From JBJEQG01 sp051881635 (lineage in GTDB: Bacteria > Bacillota > Clostridia > Oscillospirales > Acutalibacteraceae), in the NCBI GenBank assembly GCA_051881635.1, contig JBJEQG010000141.1:1-9908 (forward strand): a stretch of 9,908 nt of DNA. The letters are read 5' to 3'. Every line of letters starts with the position of its first letter. Position 1 is the first letter of the stretch. Below the pieces are notes generated by a model that searched no databases, was not told the origin of the DNA, and saw only the letters and a list, made by a program, of their open reading frames with translations. The translations under genes and the position numbers were made by a program. Positions 1-6,402 of the stretch are shown here, piece after piece.

Positions 1-7
1 CGGAGAT

Positions 8-36
8 ATTATAACCTATTTCCCTTTTTTTTACAA
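8..36 (-). promoter_or_regulatory. Sigma-A-type promoter reading out of the left edge
   Basis: On the minus strand a perfect -10 TATAAT (positions 13-8) lies 17 nt from TTGTAA (36-31), which matches the -35 consensus at four of six bases. It lies just past the 3' end of the dismutase gene and would serve the next minus-strand gene outside the window. The eight-A run inside the spacer makes the region AT-rich, so a chance match is possible. No hairpin terminator for the dismutase gene is visible in 1-68. Confidence 0.45.
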
Positions 37-68
37 TATTTTATCCCTTAACTGTCTTGCCAAATAAT

Positions 69-713
69 TCAACGCTTTTGGGACTGTTTTGCAAAATCAT
101 TTAATTTCGCCGCCTGTTCCCAATCAATATTATCAAACCAAAAGTCAAAATAATCTTCCTTACGGCTTTGGTGCGGGATATAATAGGCGTGTTCCCACAT
201 ATCAACCATCAAAATCGGCAATAAGATTTCAAGTGGCGGCGGGTCCTGATTTGTTGTTGTCATAATTCGTAAACCGCCCGTTCCGTCACGCATAAGCCAA
301 ACATAACCCGAACCGTAAATATTTTGTGCCTGTTCTTTCATCAAAACTCGCATGGCCTCTGTAGACCCAAAGGAACGGTTAATCATGCTCTGCAATTCTT
401 CGTTTGGAGCGGTCTTTTTATTTGGTGTTATGCCCTCAAAATACAAAGAGTGGTTCAGTACGCCGCCACCACTGCGTTGAACCTGCGTTCTCAGCGGTTC
501 GTCAAAATCATTATAATATCGCATAAGCGTCAGCAAATTCCAATCGTGATAAATCGGATAAGGGGCTAAGGCACGATTAAGATTATTAACATAATTTCGG
601 AAAAGAATATCGTGATGTTCTTTCATTGTTACAGCATCAATTTTCGGGTCAAAAGCATCATAAGCATACGACAGGGGCGGCAAATGAAAAGGATAATGCT
701 CATTCAGCATCAT
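69..713 (-). CDS. Mn/Fe superoxide dismutase family protein
   Basis: Homologue of the iron/manganese superoxide dismutases, which convert superoxide to peroxide and oxygen in the cytoplasm. The 214 residues carry the N-terminal LPPLSYAYDA block (11-20), the helical-hairpin motif with HH at 33-34 and YVNNLN at 41-46, NHS at 87-89, and the C-terminal DMWEHAYY (171-178). The four expected metal ligands are His33, His88, Asp171 and His175. Gly84 and Gln156 (in NQD) fit the manganese-type pattern. Tyr41 matches the gateway Tyr34 of E. coli SodA, but the position of its His30 is Leu37, the neighbouring His is Phe38, the His three residues before the second ligand is Val85, and the Trp of the NHSLFW motif is Phe92. 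The fold and metal site look intact, but rate and metal preference are uncertain. The ATG at 713 has a GAGGAG site 10 nt upstream. That site overlaps the TGA of the deacetylase gene, so the two are probably cotranscribed and translationally coupled. Confidence 0.9.
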   Translation of the reverse strand: MMLNEHYPFHLPPLSYAYDAFDPKIDAVTMKEHHDILFRNYVNNLNRALAPYPIYHDWNLLTLMRYYNDFDEPLRTQVQRSGGGVLNHSLYFEGITPNKKTAPNEELQSMINRSFGSTEAMRVLMKEQAQNIYGSGYVWLMRDGTGGLRIMTTTNQDPPPLEILLPILMVDMWEHAYYIPHQSRKEDYFDFWFDNIDWEQAAKLNDFAKQSQKR

Positions 714-727
714 GGAAAATCATCTCC

Positions 728-1537
728 TCAATTTTTAATAAAGTCGGTCAATGTACCAAATGTATAACCCATTTCTTCCCACTTCGTCAGAAGTTCATCA
801 AGAATTTCTCCGTTGGTTTTGGAGGTACTATGCAAAAGCACAATCGCTCCTGAATGTACACGAGGCAAAAGCTTTTCAAAAGCCTCCTCTTTTGTCGGTT
901 GGTCATTTTCATACCAATCAACATAGGCTAAACTCCAAAAAACGGTTGTATAACCCAACTCCTTTGCCATTTGAAGATTGGTTTCACTGAATTTACCCTG
1001 TGGCGGACGGTACAACTTAACAAATTTCTTACCTGTTAAGGTTGTATATTTTTCTTCCAAATCTTGCAATTCTTTTTTAAAGGAAGTTTTGTCGCATATT
1101 TTGGACATATCCGGGTGTGTACAGGTGTGATTACCGACCGTATGCCCCTCGTTAACCATACGCTGAACCAAATCAGGAGCGGTATCAATATAATTGCCGA
1201 CAAGGAAAAAGGTTGCTTTGGCGTTATGCTTTTTTAAGGCGTCCAAAATAGGGGCTGTATTTCCGTTTTCATATCCTGCGTCAAAAGTTAAGTAAATTAC
1301 CTTTTTGCTTGTGTCGCCGATATAAAGAGCGTTATACTTTGCAAGCTCCTCTGCGGACGCATTCGCTACGGGCGGCTGTCCCTCATTTTGAAAACTAAGC
1401 CCCCAATTAGAAGCATCTGCCAACACTGCCACAGAGTTTTGGTGTGTTATTCCGCCAGCCAGCAACGGTATGACCGCCAAAAGCATGAAACAAATTATTG
1501 CCGTAAAAATCATTTTTTTCTTAATAATTACAAACAA
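728..1537 (-). CDS. pdaA: PdaA-like polysaccharide deacetylase (muramic delta-lactam pathway)
   Basis: Carbohydrate esterase family 4 (NodB-fold) protein of 269 residues, closest by eye to B. subtilis PdaA, which removes the N-acetyl group from muramic acid during synthesis of the spore-cortex delta-lactam. An N-terminal hydrophobic segment (about 9-30) acts as a signal or membrane anchor. Motifs in order: TFDAGYEN (84-91, Asp86), NHTCTH (136-141, metal His137 and His141), RPPQG (177-181), FWSLAYVDW (200-208) and VLLH (233-236, His236). The DAGY form in place of the DD of generic NodB enzymes is like the DNGY of PdaA. The start is TTG at 1537, with AAAGGGG placed 7 nt upstream. The first in-frame ATG is eight codons later and too far from that site. 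It is the first gene of a two-gene unit with the dismutase. If it is a true PdaA, expression would be expected in the forespore. Confidence 0.88.
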   Translation of the reverse strand: MFVIIKKKMIFTAIICFMLLAVIPLLAGGITHQNSVAVLADASNWGLSFQNEGQPPVANASAEELAKYNALYIGDTSKKVIYLTFDAGYENGNTAPILDALKKHNAKATFFLVGNYIDTAPDLVQRMVNEGHTVGNHTCTHPDMSKICDKTSFKKELQDLEEKYTTLTGKKFVKLYRPPQGKFSETNLQMAKELGYTTVFWSLAYVDWYENDQPTKEEAFEKLLPRVHSGAIVLLHSTSKTNGEILDELLTKWEEMGYTFGTLTDFIKN

Positions 1538-1564
1538 ACCGCCACCCCTTTCAACTGCTATAAA

Positions 1565-1593
1565 TATATGAGGTGTATATTTTTATTATTCAA
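1565..1593 (-). promoter_or_regulatory. Weak candidate promoter for the deacetylase gene
   Basis: Minus-strand TTGAAT (1593-1588) is followed after 17 nt by CATATA (1570-1565), with a TATATT alternative two bases further on. The CATATATT core loosely resembles sporulation sigma-factor -10 elements as well as a poor sigma-A site, so the sigma class cannot be decided from the sequence. The -35 overlaps the T-tract of the preceding terminator. Confidence 0.3.
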
Positions 1594-1629
1594 AAAATCA
1601 AGACCGCATATCAAATGATATACGGTCTT
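1592..1629 (-). terminator. Intrinsic terminator of the YbjN-like gene
   Basis: The stem pairs AAGACCG (1600-1606) with CGGTCTT (1623-1629) and ATATC (1608-1612) with GATAT (1617-1621), with one C/A mismatch between them and a 4-nt loop. On the minus strand it is followed by a run of six T (complement of 1592-1597). It sits 30 bp past the stop of the gene at 1660-2133. Confidence 0.85.
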
Positions 1630-1659
1630 AGTATATATGTTAAATTTTAAATTTCCAAA

Positions 1660-2133
1660 TTAGCAAAGAAGTTCCTGAACAGTATCAATGCAGATAAATG
1701 ATTGTGTACTCTGTGCTATATAATTCAGCTTGGGGTAGTATTCATCGACCATATCCATCGCTGCGGCAAGCATATATTCAAAGCTTTCTTCGCTGATTTC
1801 ACCGTCCCGACAGCTTGCGGTCATCTTGAAGTACAAAGACCCGTCTTCAATATCATACACAAAACACCCGTCTGTCAACGCTTTGTTTGCAAGGCACACC
1901 GCAATTCCCATATCCGCCGCTTTGTCAGCTTCAACGGTAATCGGCATTAACGCATAAAGTGTCACCAACATTTTATAGGGATTAACCGCAATAGCCACAG
2001 GAACAGAAATATCTTTGCCGGAAATTGTACAATGGACGGTTATGCGGTCATCATTGCGTGAATAATCAATGTCGTTGCGTTCCAACATATCGCAAAGCGT
2101 TTCAAAGGATTGCAATGATTGAGTTGTCATCAT
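1660..2133 (-). CDS. YbjN-like small protein of unknown function
   Basis: A 157-residue soluble protein with no signal peptide or membrane segment. By pattern it resembles the YbjN/type III chaperone-like fold: an N-terminal helix (about 5-19, FETLCDMLERN), a beta-rich middle (30-60), a beta segment of the form DGSLYFKMTA (97-106), and a long C-terminal helix (115-135, acidic and hydrophobic) ending near EYYPKL. Family members are linked to stress or motility phenotypes in enterobacteria, but no biochemical activity is established, so none is claimed here. The gene has its own promoter and terminator. The ATG ATG start (2133) lies 16 nt from the nearest AGGAGG (2155-2150), longer than usual, and an in-frame TAG between them rules out an upstream start. 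The neighbours give no functional clue. Confidence 0.72.
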   Translation of the reverse strand: MMTTQSLQSFETLCDMLERNDIDYSRNDDRITVHCTISGKDISVPVAIAVNPYKMLVTLYALMPITVEADKAADMGIAVCLANKALTDGCFVYDIEDGSLYFKMTASCRDGEISEESFEYMLAAAMDMVDEYYPKLNYIAQSTQSFICIDTVQELLC

Positions 2134-2172
2134 AAAATTCTATGTTGTTCCTCCTTTCTTTATTATTCGTCC

Positions 2173-2205
2173 ATGCCGCCCGAAACACACCTATCCGTAC
2201 GGCAT
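2173..2205 (-). other. Leader hairpin upstream of the YbjN-like gene
   Basis: ATGCCG (2173-2178) can pair with CGGCAT (2200-2205) around a 21-nt loop. With the promoter at 2219-2247 it would fall near the 5' end of the transcript and upstream of the ribosome binding site. It matches no riboswitch class I recognise. It may only stabilise the mRNA. Confidence 0.35.
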
Positions 2206-2218
2206 TTTCGTTTATATA

Positions 2219-2252
2219 TTTATAACATAATTTTCCACTTTATTCAAGTCAA
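2219..2252 (-). promoter_or_regulatory. Extended -10 promoter of the YbjN-like gene
   Basis: Minus-strand TTGAAT (2247-2242), 17-nt spacer, then TATAAA (2224-2219) preceded by TGT, giving an extended -10. An overlapping second reading is TTGACT (2252-2247), 17 nt, TATGTT. The rest of the 283-bp gap between the CAP gene and this gene holds the leader hairpin and the terminator at 2328-2382, and nothing else recognisable. Confidence 0.6.
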
Positions 2253-2327
2253 ATTCTGTCGATGATAAAAATTTTACACTCCACTCATTTGAAATTCATA
2301 TATTTTACACAAACTTTCTTCCAAATC

Positions 2328-2382
2328 AAAAAACAGTTCAATATCCTATAATATCACAGGATATTGAACTGTTCGATTTTTT
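2328..2382 (-). terminator. Strong, potentially bidirectional intrinsic terminator
   Basis: A perfect 16-bp stem (2332-2347 with 2358-2373) surrounds a 10-nt loop. On the minus strand the stem runs into a six-T tract (complement of 2328-2333). On the plus strand six T follow at 2377-2382. It lies 44 bp past the stop of the CAP-domain gene, whose transcript it would end. Confidence 0.92.
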
Positions 2383-2416
2383 AACACAAGATTAAGAATT
2401 TATCAACTTTGTTTAT

Positions 2417-4051
2417 TTATCCGATAAAGAATTGTGTCCAATAAAGAACACCATTTTCTTCATAACAACCGACACCGATACCGTCAAAATTTCCATTTAA
2501 AATATTGGCTCTGTGTCCTTCGGAGTTCATCCAACCCTCCATAACCTCTGCCGGTGTCCTATATCCATAAGCTATATTCTCACCCGCTGACCAATATGAA
2601 ATATTATATTCATCAAAGAGTGAAAAACATGATGAGCCGTTTGGTCTTGTATGGGAAAAACTTATTACAATTTCTTTTGCACGAATGGCGGCAATCTCGC
2701 ATACATCGTCACGCTTAGTCAAGGTTGACAAGCCCCTTTTCTGCCGTTCAACATTGACCAAACGAATAACCTCGTTAATATATTCATTCATTTTATCACT
2801 GGCATTAACTGTAATTCCTATGGTTTTGACTGCGGTTGTCCCTGTACTATCCTTAACTATAATCCGTACATAATAACTTCCTGTTTGATTTGGTGTCCAT
2901 GTATAAGTGGTGGCAGTATTGTAATCCCTCAAAAGTGTCCATGTATTGCTTGTTGTCGGTCTTGCTGAAATTGAGTATTGATAGGGACTTCTACCGCCTG
3001 AGGCTGCACATGTAAGTTTAACGGAATTACCCTTTACAATCGTTGTGGCACTGGCTGTCGAATTATTAACAAGTTGCTTTTCTACAACATTAATTTTAAG
3101 CGTTTTGGATACGACTGTGCCATTACTGTCTTTAACCTTAATTGACACATCGTAAGTTCCTGTTTGGGTTGGTGTCCATGTATAAGTTGTGGAAGTATTG
3201 TAATCTCTCAAAAGTACCCATGTATTGCTCGTTGTCAGTTTTGCGGTAATTAAGTATTTATAAGGACTTATACCGCCTGAGGCTGCACATGTAAATTTAA
3301 CGGAATTGCCTTTTACAATCGTTGTTGCACTGATTGTCGAATTATTGACAAGCTGCTTTTCGGTAACTTTGATTGTATGCGTTTTGGAAACTACTGTGCC
3401 ACTGCTGTCCTTAACCTTAATTGATACATAGTAAGTTCCCGTTTGGGCAGGTGTCCATGTATAACTATTTGAAGTGCTGTAATTTCTCAAAACTGTCCAC
3501 TTACTGCTTGTACTATGTTTTGCAACCATTGCGTATTGATAAGAACCTATACCTCCTGATGCCGCACCTGTAAGTTTAACAGAATTGCCTTTTACGACAC
3601 TTGCAGCACTGACTGTCGAATTATTGACAAGTTGCGTTTCGGCGACTTTAACTGCCTGTGTTTTGGAAACGACTGTGCCATTGTTGTCTTTAACCTTAAT
3701 TGATACATAGTAAGTTCCCGTTTGGGCAGGTGTCCATGTATATGTATTTGAAGTGCTGTAATTTTTTAAAACTGTCCACTTACTGCTTGTGCTGTGTCTT
3801 GCAGCCACAGCATACTGATAAGGACTTGTGCCACCTGTCGCTGAGCCTGTTATTTTAATATAGCCGCCTTTGACAATACTTGTGGCACTGAAAGTTGAAG
3901 TATTGGCTAATTCAGCGGTTTGAGCCGCAACAACATCAACCGCTTTGGCAATCGGTGCATTTATTATGCTTATGCCCCAAACGCTCAAAAGTACAAAAAC
4001 CATAAATATGGCGGAAAATTTCATTTTCTTTGAGAATTTTTTGCTGTTCAT
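2417..4051 (-). CDS. Secreted protein with four Ig-like repeats and a C-terminal CAP domain
   Basis: A 544-residue exported protein. Residues 1-37 form a signal peptide: Lys-rich start, hydrophobic core at about 12-30, and probable cleavage after AKA at 35-37. Four tandem 93-residue beta-sandwich repeats follow (48-140, 141-233, 234-326, 327-419), each with SGG or TGG, a PYQY-like segment, YTWTP, a TG(T/S)Y motif and VKD, resembling triple-tyrosine or Ig-like modules of clostridial surface proteins. The C-terminus (about 421-544) is a CAP/SCP domain of the YkwD type, with the expected His467 (FSHTRPNG), Glu491 (AGENIA) and His513 (EGHRANIL). The biochemical role of bacterial CAP domains is largely unsettled. 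No LPXTG, SLH or choline-binding anchor is seen, so the protein is either released or held non-covalently. Repeats 3 and 4 each carry one Cys (255 and 348) where repeats 1 and 2 have Gly. The start ATG has TAGG 7 nt upstream. The gene is monocistronic between its own promoter and terminator. Confidence 0.9.
   Translation of the reverse strand: MNSKKFSKKMKFSAIFMVFVLLSVWGISIINAPIAKAVDVVAAQTAELANTSTFSATSIVKGGYIKITGSATGGTSPYQYAVAARHSTSSKWTVLKNYSTSNTYTWTPAQTGTYYVSIKVKDNNGTVVSKTQAVKVAETQLVNNSTVSAASVVKGNSVKLTGAASGGIGSYQYAMVAKHSTSSKWTVLRNYSTSNSYTWTPAQTGTYYVSIKVKDSSGTVVSKTHTIKVTEKQLVNNSTISATTIVKGNSVKFTCAASGGISPYKYLITAKLTTSNTWVLLRDYNTSTTYTWTPTQTGTYDVSIKVKDSNGTVVSKTLKINVVEKQLVNNSTASATTIVKGNSVKLTCAASGGRSPYQYSISARPTTSNTWTLLRDYNTATTYTWTPNQTGSYYVRIIVKDSTGTTAVKTIGITVNASDKMNEYINEVIRLVNVERQKRGLSTLTKRDDVCEIAAIRAKEIVISFSHTRPNGSSCFSLFDEYNISYWSAGENIAYGYRTPAEVMEGWMNSEGHRANILNGNFDGIGVGCYEENGVLYWTQFFIG
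2795..3910 (-). repeat. Four tandem 279-bp coding repeats (Ig-like modules)
   Basis: Units span 3910-3632, 3631-3353, 3352-3074 and 3073-2795, each exactly 93 codons with no length variation. Units 1 and 2 share the KWTVL(K/R)NYSTSN centre, while units 3 and 4 share NTW.LLRDYNT. Units 2 to 4 share the LVNNST and VKGNSVK opening, and units 2 and 3 share the EKQ linker. This mosaic pattern suggests stepwise duplication with exchange between units. Confidence 0.9.
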
Positions 4052-4102
4052 ACACTTACCTACTTTCTATCCAAATTCTTTAAAATTCCTTTAATATATA
4101 CA

Positions 4103-4131
4103 ATATTAACATTTTTTGACTTTATTGTCAA
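4103..4131 (-). promoter_or_regulatory. Promoter of the CAP-domain gene
   Basis: A perfect -35 TTGACA (minus strand, 4131-4126), 17-nt spacer and TAATAT -10 (4108-4103) preceded by TGT, forming an extended -10. It lies about 50 bp upstream of the ATG and just downstream of the terminator of the acyl-carrier operon. Confidence 0.7.
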
Positions 4132-4156
4132 TTAAACTTAGATAGTAAATATAGAC

Positions 4157-4197
4157 AAAAAATATGGGAGAAAACCGTCATTTCAGTTTTCTCCCAT
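4157..4197 (-). terminator. Terminator of the acyl-transfer operon
   Basis: A perfect 12-bp stem, ATGGGAGAAAAC (4164-4175) with GTTTTCTCCCAT (4186-4197), encloses a 10-nt loop. On the minus strand six T follow (complement of 4157-4162). It is 39 bp past the acyl carrier protein stop and closes the four-gene unit. Confidence 0.9.
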
Positions 4198-4236
4198 TGA
4201 TAAAAGTTTTATAGGGGTAATATCTAAACTCTTGGC

Positions 4237-4482
4237 TTATTTTTTTGCACGAGCAGCTATGATACCAACCATTTCACCGACATTCTTCATTGAAGAAATC
4301 TCGCCCATTTTGAATTTCATGCCAAATTCCTTTTCAACGGCAGAAATCAAAGTGATATGCTCCAAACTGTCCCAATCGTCAATATCATCTGCGGTTGTCT
4401 TTGCGTTTACGGTGATTGTTTCATCGTCAAAAACATCTTGGAAAACACCGTTCAATCTGCGATAAATTACTTTCTCGTCCAT
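4237..4482 (-). CDS. Acyl carrier protein (stand-alone)
   Basis: An 81-residue acidic carrier protein of the ACP/PCP family. The phosphopantetheine attachment site is Ser39 in DDWDSLEHI (35-43), flanked by the usual helices: about 3-17, the post-DSL recognition helix 40-52 ending in EKEFG, and a C-terminal helix around 66-80. It carries an acyl group as a thioester in the cytoplasm. It is the last gene of the operon, directly after the FkbH-like gene, so its cargo is probably what that enzyme loads rather than a fatty-acid intermediate; no fatty-acid synthesis genes are nearby. The role parallels DltC in D-alanylation, although the loading enzyme here is not DltA. The ATG at 4482 has AAGGAG 8 nt upstream. 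A 70-bp gap separates it from the preceding stop, with no hairpin or clear promoter, so it is probably cotranscribed. It must be modified by a phosphopantetheinyl transferase encoded elsewhere. Confidence 0.92.
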   Translation of the reverse strand: MDEKVIYRRLNGVFQDVFDDETITVNAKTTADDIDDWDSLEHITLISAVEKEFGMKFKMGEISSMKNVGEMVGIIAARAKK

Positions 4483-4520
4483 GTGTAAAACTCCTTTTAA
4501 TATATTTTTTGCGAAAATGC

Positions 4521-4534
4521 TTCAATTCATGCCC
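4521..4534 (-). repeat. 14-nt repeat upstream of the carrier protein gene (copy 1)
   Basis: The minus-strand sequence GGGCATGAATTGAA occurs 38 bp upstream of the carrier protein ATG and, identically, at 6384-6371 just upstream of the FkbH-like gene. Both copies lie in the operon's internal gaps. No function is known, and AT-rich chance recurrence cannot be excluded. Confidence 0.5.
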
Positions 4535-4552
4535 TGCATAACGGGTAGTTAA

Positions 4553-6352
4553 TCAGTCAATCATTAAGGCTGTATTATTTGACACACGAATAACCTTATT
4601 TCTTGTCTGATAATCGGCAACATTCAGTTCCCAAACCGTATCGCCGTTTTCGTTCTCTGAGATTTTCTCAAATCCAAAAAAGCCGTACAGGTCTTTGACC
4701 ATTTTGTTTTTTGCGGTCGGATAATAGTAACCTTGAATGGTCTTTATCCCCTGTTCACGACACTTTTCAACCAAAGTGTCAAGCATGGCAAGCTCCATAT
4801 CACGCTTTAAAACACGACAGCTCATCAGCCAAAGTTCCATATCCAAAACTTCGCCGTTCTTTTTGCCGATAACAACTGAAACCACACCGTTATCGCCAAA
4901 CTTATCCGCTAACTTTCCATACAAACGAATATAATTGTCATCTGCGGCAACCGCTTCCATTTCCGCTTGTGTATAACGCTTTGTCGTTACATTGAATTGA
5001 TTGCTCTTGTTTGTCAACTGTGTAATTCTTTGGATATAAACCGGAACAAAATCATCAATAATCGCTGTCATATCCAAACTGTGCAAATAGTCCTCATAGT
5101 TTGCAAAGGCCGATTGTTGTGCGGCTCTTTCCGCATTTGCCTTATACATCTCGTTGCGTTTCAGGTCATCATCACTGAATGTCGTAACTTCAAAAAATCC
5201 GTTTCTGTCTATGATACGGATATAATTTTCAACACCCTCGATTGCGGGAGCAATAACACCGTTAAGTTGTGCTTGAACAATCTCACGCTCGGCAGGATTG
5301 TCATCAACAAAAACAATCGACTCCGGCAGTATATTAAGTGTTGCGGCAGTATCGGCAATATTGCGGTCTTTCGGGTCCCAATTTGCCTTGATAACAATAA
5401 AATCATCGGGCTTTAATGCACCCTCAGGGTGGTTTAAACCTGCCAAAGCATTTTCATGCTCGTTTTTGGAACAAACAGTCAGCAATATACCTAAATCTTT
5501 TTGGCTCTTAATATACTGCTGGAACTCATAATATGACTGGGCAACACCGTTTTCCTGTCCGATTTGGATACCGTCCACACCGTCATCACCGACAACACCG
5601 CCCCATAATGTATTATCCAAATCCAACGCCAACGCTTTTTTATTCTTACCAAACAAAGATTTGACGATATGGGCGATATTGAATGAAAATTCGGGAATTG
5701 CCTCTACGCACATTGCGTATTTGTACATATTCCAATAAGACGGGTCTGACCACTTATCCAAACCGTAACAGGCGGAAATATAATTAAGGTCATTGATATA
5801 GAAATTTTCATGCTCCTCTGCATAAGCATAAAATTTCATGTTAAGACGGGTAAGGAAATTTAAACGCCCACGATAATCACTGCAATCCTTATTACCTAAA
5901 AGACGATACAAAGGCATTTCAAAATTATTTTGAATAATCGGGCAATGGTAAGTATCGGAAAGTTTCTCCCACATATCCGCAAAATGGCGGTATGATGTTT
6001 CCAAAAGCTGCTCACACTCTGCTTTTGAAGTGCGTGGTGTCGGATAGTCTTTAATATTGCGGTTTGTGGTATGAATGAAAATCAAATCCGGGTGAAAATT
6101 CAAAAGTTCCTCATTTGGGAACATTGCGTCCTGCCAATACTGGGCATATTCAGACTGATAAAATTCTGCCTCGATACCAACATTTAAAAGGAATAAATCC
6201 AAAAAGACAACAATATCATTTGTTGTTGAACCGCCCAAAACGGCGATTTTTTTTCTGATACGGGAAGAACCGTCCGCCAAAAGTGCCTTTTTCAAAGATT
6301 TTCTTTTTTTGGATATATAGGCGGCATCAAACGGATATTCGAGTTCTTTCAT
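4553..6352 (-). CDS. FkbH-like HAD-IIIC protein (acyl/glyceryl loading of a carrier protein)
   Basis: A 599-residue three-part protein. Residues 1-230 resemble the SGNH-like N-terminal region of FkbH proteins (LGGSTT near 39-44). About 235-390 is a HAD subfamily IIIC domain with DLDNTLWGG (Asp244 and Asp246), TVCSKNE (Cys294), the NWDPKDRNI lysine (Lys328) and VDDNPAER (Asp350 and Asp351). About 415-570 resembles a GNAT-type acetyltransferase domain. Characterised FkbH enzymes of polyketide pathways take D-1,3-bisphosphoglycerate, remove phosphate and leave a glyceryl thioester on an ACP. No polyketide genes are present here, and a carrier protein gene follows instead. Glyceryl-ACP or a related hydroxyacyl-ACP is therefore the best guess for the product, but the substrate is not proven. 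The ATG at 6352 is preferred, with GGAGG 7 nt upstream; a TTG directly before it would be only 4 nt away. The 3' end is followed by a 70-bp gap to the carrier gene. Confidence 0.88.
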   Translation of the reverse strand: MKELEYPFDAAYISKKRKSLKKALLADGSSRIRKKIAVLGGSTTNDIVVFLDLFLLNVGIEAEFYQSEYAQYWQDAMFPNEELLNFHPDLIFIHTTNRNIKDYPTPRTSKAECEQLLETSYRHFADMWEKLSDTYHCPIIQNNFEMPLYRLLGNKDCSDYRGRLNFLTRLNMKFYAYAEEHENFYINDLNYISACYGLDKWSDPSYWNMYKYAMCVEAIPEFSFNIAHIVKSLFGKNKKALALDLDNTLWGGVVGDDGVDGIQIGQENGVAQSYYEFQQYIKSQKDLGILLTVCSKNEHENALAGLNHPEGALKPDDFIVIKANWDPKDRNIADTAATLNILPESIVFVDDNPAEREIVQAQLNGVIAPAIEGVENYIRIIDRNGFFEVTTFSDDDLKRNEMYKANAERAAQQSAFANYEDYLHSLDMTAIIDDFVPVYIQRITQLTNKSNQFNVTTKRYTQAEMEAVAADDNYIRLYGKLADKFGDNGVVSVVIGKKNGEVLDMELWLMSCRVLKRDMELAMLDTLVEKCREQGIKTIQGYYYPTAKNKMVKDLYGFFGFEKISENENGDTVWELNVADYQTRNKVIRVSNNTALMID

Positions 6353-6370
6353 CAATAAACCTCCATTCGT

Positions 6371-6384
6371 TTCAATTCATGCCC
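6371..6384 (-). repeat. 14-nt repeat upstream of the FkbH-like gene (copy 2)
   Basis: Identical to the minus-strand GGGCATGAATTGAA at 4534-4521. It lies 18 bp upstream of the preferred start and between the structured element and the ribosome binding site. Confidence 0.5.
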
Positions 6385-6402
6385 CTTTCGAGAAGGCTTA
6401 TC

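Noticed and set aside
2795..3910. Regular repeats that might suggest a CRISPR-like array
   Set aside because: The period is 279 bp, the frame is open, and the translation gives Ig-like modules; these are coding repeats.
4967..5416. 149-codon open frame on the plus strand
   Set aside because: It lies entirely inside the FkbH-like gene, has no ribosome binding site or recognisable domain, and is Cys/Ile-rich low-quality sequence typical of an antisense shadow.
4237..6352. Fragment of a polyketide biosynthesis cluster (FkbH plus ACP)
   Set aside because: No ketosynthase, acyltransferase, dehydrogenase (FkbI/FkbK-like) or NRPS gene is present, and the unit is closed by its own promoter and terminator with membrane acyltransferase genes.
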